Positions 63,124 to 64,000 of a DNA stretch of 64,000 nucleotides are shown here, in pieces (position 1 is the stretch's first letter; the number at the start of each line of letters is the position of its first letter). Position numbers and translations under genes: made by a program. The stretch covers positions 434,001-498,000 of the forward strand of contig NZ_JAHVJR010000002.1 in the NCBI RefSeq assembly GCF_019801175.1. The letters are read 5' to 3'. The notes beneath the pieces are model-generated. The model was not told where the DNA came from, did no database searches, and saw only the letters and a program-made list of their open reading frames with translations. Origin of the DNA: Vannielia litorea (lineage in GTDB: Bacteria > Pseudomonadota > Alphaproteobacteria > Rhodobacterales > Rhodobacteraceae).

Positions 63124-64000
63124 ATGACGATACATCCGATCATCCTCGGTGGCGGCCAAGGCACACGGCTCTGGCCGACCTCGCGCAAGACCTTTCCAAA
63201 ACAGTTCGCGCCCTTTCTTGGCGCACGCACGCCCTATCAGGAGATGCTGACCCGGCTTGCGGGAGAGGGCTTTGGCGCGCCCGTGGTGGCGACGACAGAA
63301 GAATTCAGGTTTCTGGCGATGGATCAGGCCCGTGCGGCGGGCGCCTGGGATACCAGCGTGCTGGTGGAGCCGGAGGGCCGGGGCACGGCTGCGGCGGTGC
63401 TGCTTGCGGCGCTGAAGAGCGATGCGGACCCGGATGCGCTGCTGTTCATCACCGGGATCAACCATTTTGCCGGCAGCGCGGCGGTCTTTCGCGAGGCGGT
63501 GCGAGCCGGGGCCGAGGTGGCGCGGACAGGCAGGCTGGTGACCTTCTCCGGCGCGGCGGCAGAAGAGACTGGGTTGAAGACGGTGGCCCGCGTCGGTGGA
63601 CGCGCCATTCGGATCGTCGAGCCGGACGAGGCTGGCGGGCACGGTGGAGATGAGGGCGCCCGGATGGGACTCATTCGCAAGAGTGACCTGATCGCCGCCT
63701 ACAAGGCACATGCGCCTGAGCTGCTGGAGCAGTGCCGCCGGGCGCTGGAGAGCGGAAAGGCGGAGCATGGCTTTTTCCGGTATGGCGGCGAGGCCATTGC
63801 GGAGATGGAGGTGCGCAGCTTTGCTGACACGGTCGTCGACAAGCTGCCCGGCGCCCGGTCTTTGACGCTGGGCGCGGCCTGCTCTGACCTCGGCGGCTGG
63901 GATGCCGTCTGGGAGTTGCTGCCGCGCGATGCGCGCGGCGTGGCGACCTCCGGCGCCGCAACGGCGGTGGATTGCGACGACAGCCTGCTGCGCTGCGATG
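63124..64000 (+). CDS. Mannose-1-phosphate guanylyltransferase-like protein, divergent (3' end outside window)
   Basis: 292 codons are present and the frame is open at the window end. The N-terminus HPIILGGGQGTRLWPTSRKT with FPKQFAPFL is a clear ManC nucleotidyltransferase start, and SDLGGWDAVWELLPRD matches the ManC WSDVGSWDALWE block. The middle is unusual. FITGINHFAGSAAVF stands where ManC has LPADHVI, and the normal TGYGYI and WNSGMF motifs are not recognisable. It may use another sugar phosphate or be impaired. It lies 80 bp after the exosortase gene and could supply GDP-mannose to the polysaccharide genes. Confidence 0.75.
   Translation, partial: MTIHPIILGGGQGTRLWPTSRKTFPKQFAPFLGARTPYQEMLTRLAGEGFGAPVVATTEEFRFLAMDQARAAGAWDTSVLVEPEGRGTAAAVLLAALKSDADPDALLFITGINHFAGSAAVFREAVRAGAEVARTGRLVTFSGAAAEETGLKTVARVGGRAIRIVEPDEAGGHGGDEGARMGLIRKSDLIAAYKAHAPELLEQCRRALESGKAEHGFFRYGGEAIAEMEVRSFADTVVDKLPGARSLTLGAACSDLGGWDAVWELLPRDARGVATSGAATAVDCDDSLLRCD

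Overview
The window looks like chromosomal DNA of a high-GC alphaproteobacterium of the Rhodobacterales (Roseobacter/Rhodobacter) type. Evidence for this is the gene content and order: nanoRNase C - kdsD - lptC - lptA - lptB - rpoN - hpf - ptsN, rimP - nusA - ylxR - infB, dnaK - dnaJ, secA beside a parvulin foldase followed by argJ and mutT, and an exosortase of the kind fused to an EpsI domain. Codon use is strongly GC-biased, which produces very long antisense shadow frames that were left out. No rRNA, CRISPR array, transposase or integrase was seen. There is one tRNA, tRNA-Leu(CAG). Product names come from reading motifs and family resemblance by eye; no database search was run.

Layout. 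1-927: a cut-off MarR-type regulator overlapping an OmpR-type response regulator. 946-3519 (minus): queG, a GST-fold protein resembling the division factor FzlA, and the transglycosylase mtgA. 3646-10514 (minus): the glutamate synthase genes gltD and gltB with a secreted protein of unknown function between them. Matching palindromes (GTCAG-N5-CTGAC) lie upstream of both gltD and the gltB unit. 10725-13600: uppP, an NDUFA9-like protein, tRNA-Leu and a secreted phage-type lysozyme. 13680-19726 (plus): nrnC, LPS transport and Kdo genes, sigma-54, hibernation factor and PtsN. 19737-30079 (minus): a tightly packed polysaccharide operon (cysQ, kdsB, four glycosyltransferases, galU, galE, a two-domain sulfotransferase), with a KpsM-like exporter permease divergent from it. 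31187-33677: an enolase-superfamily dehydratase, AlkB and a GNAT acetyltransferase. 33865-40103: dnaK, dnaJ, two related small envelope proteins, radC and a proline/alanine-rich anchored protein. 40331-46763: secA, foldase, argJ, mutT, a 45-residue protein, and a lower-GC lipoprotein islet bounded by direct repeats of the infB 3' end. 46806-52337 (minus): infB, ylxR, nusA, rimP. 52499-58181 (minus): a second surface-polysaccharide operon (SGNH-like hydrolase, GSCFA protein, sulfotransferase, epimerase, RgpF-like protein). 58950-64000 (plus): a TPR lipoprotein, an exosortase-EpsI fusion and a divergent ManC-like protein running off the end.

How the genes fit together. Much of the window serves the cell envelope: UppP, MtgA, the Lpt/Kdo genes, SecA, a foldase, two polysaccharide operons and an exosortase module. 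Two sulfotransferases plus a CysQ-type phosphatase, which clears the sulfotransferase by-product PAP, suggest a sulfated exopolysaccharide. The most unusual non-coding signals are two copies of a 43-bp intergenic element made of four TGCAT words spaced exactly 11 bp apart (9012-9054 and 31107-31149), the paired palindromes around the glutamate synthase genes, and the infB-tail duplication.
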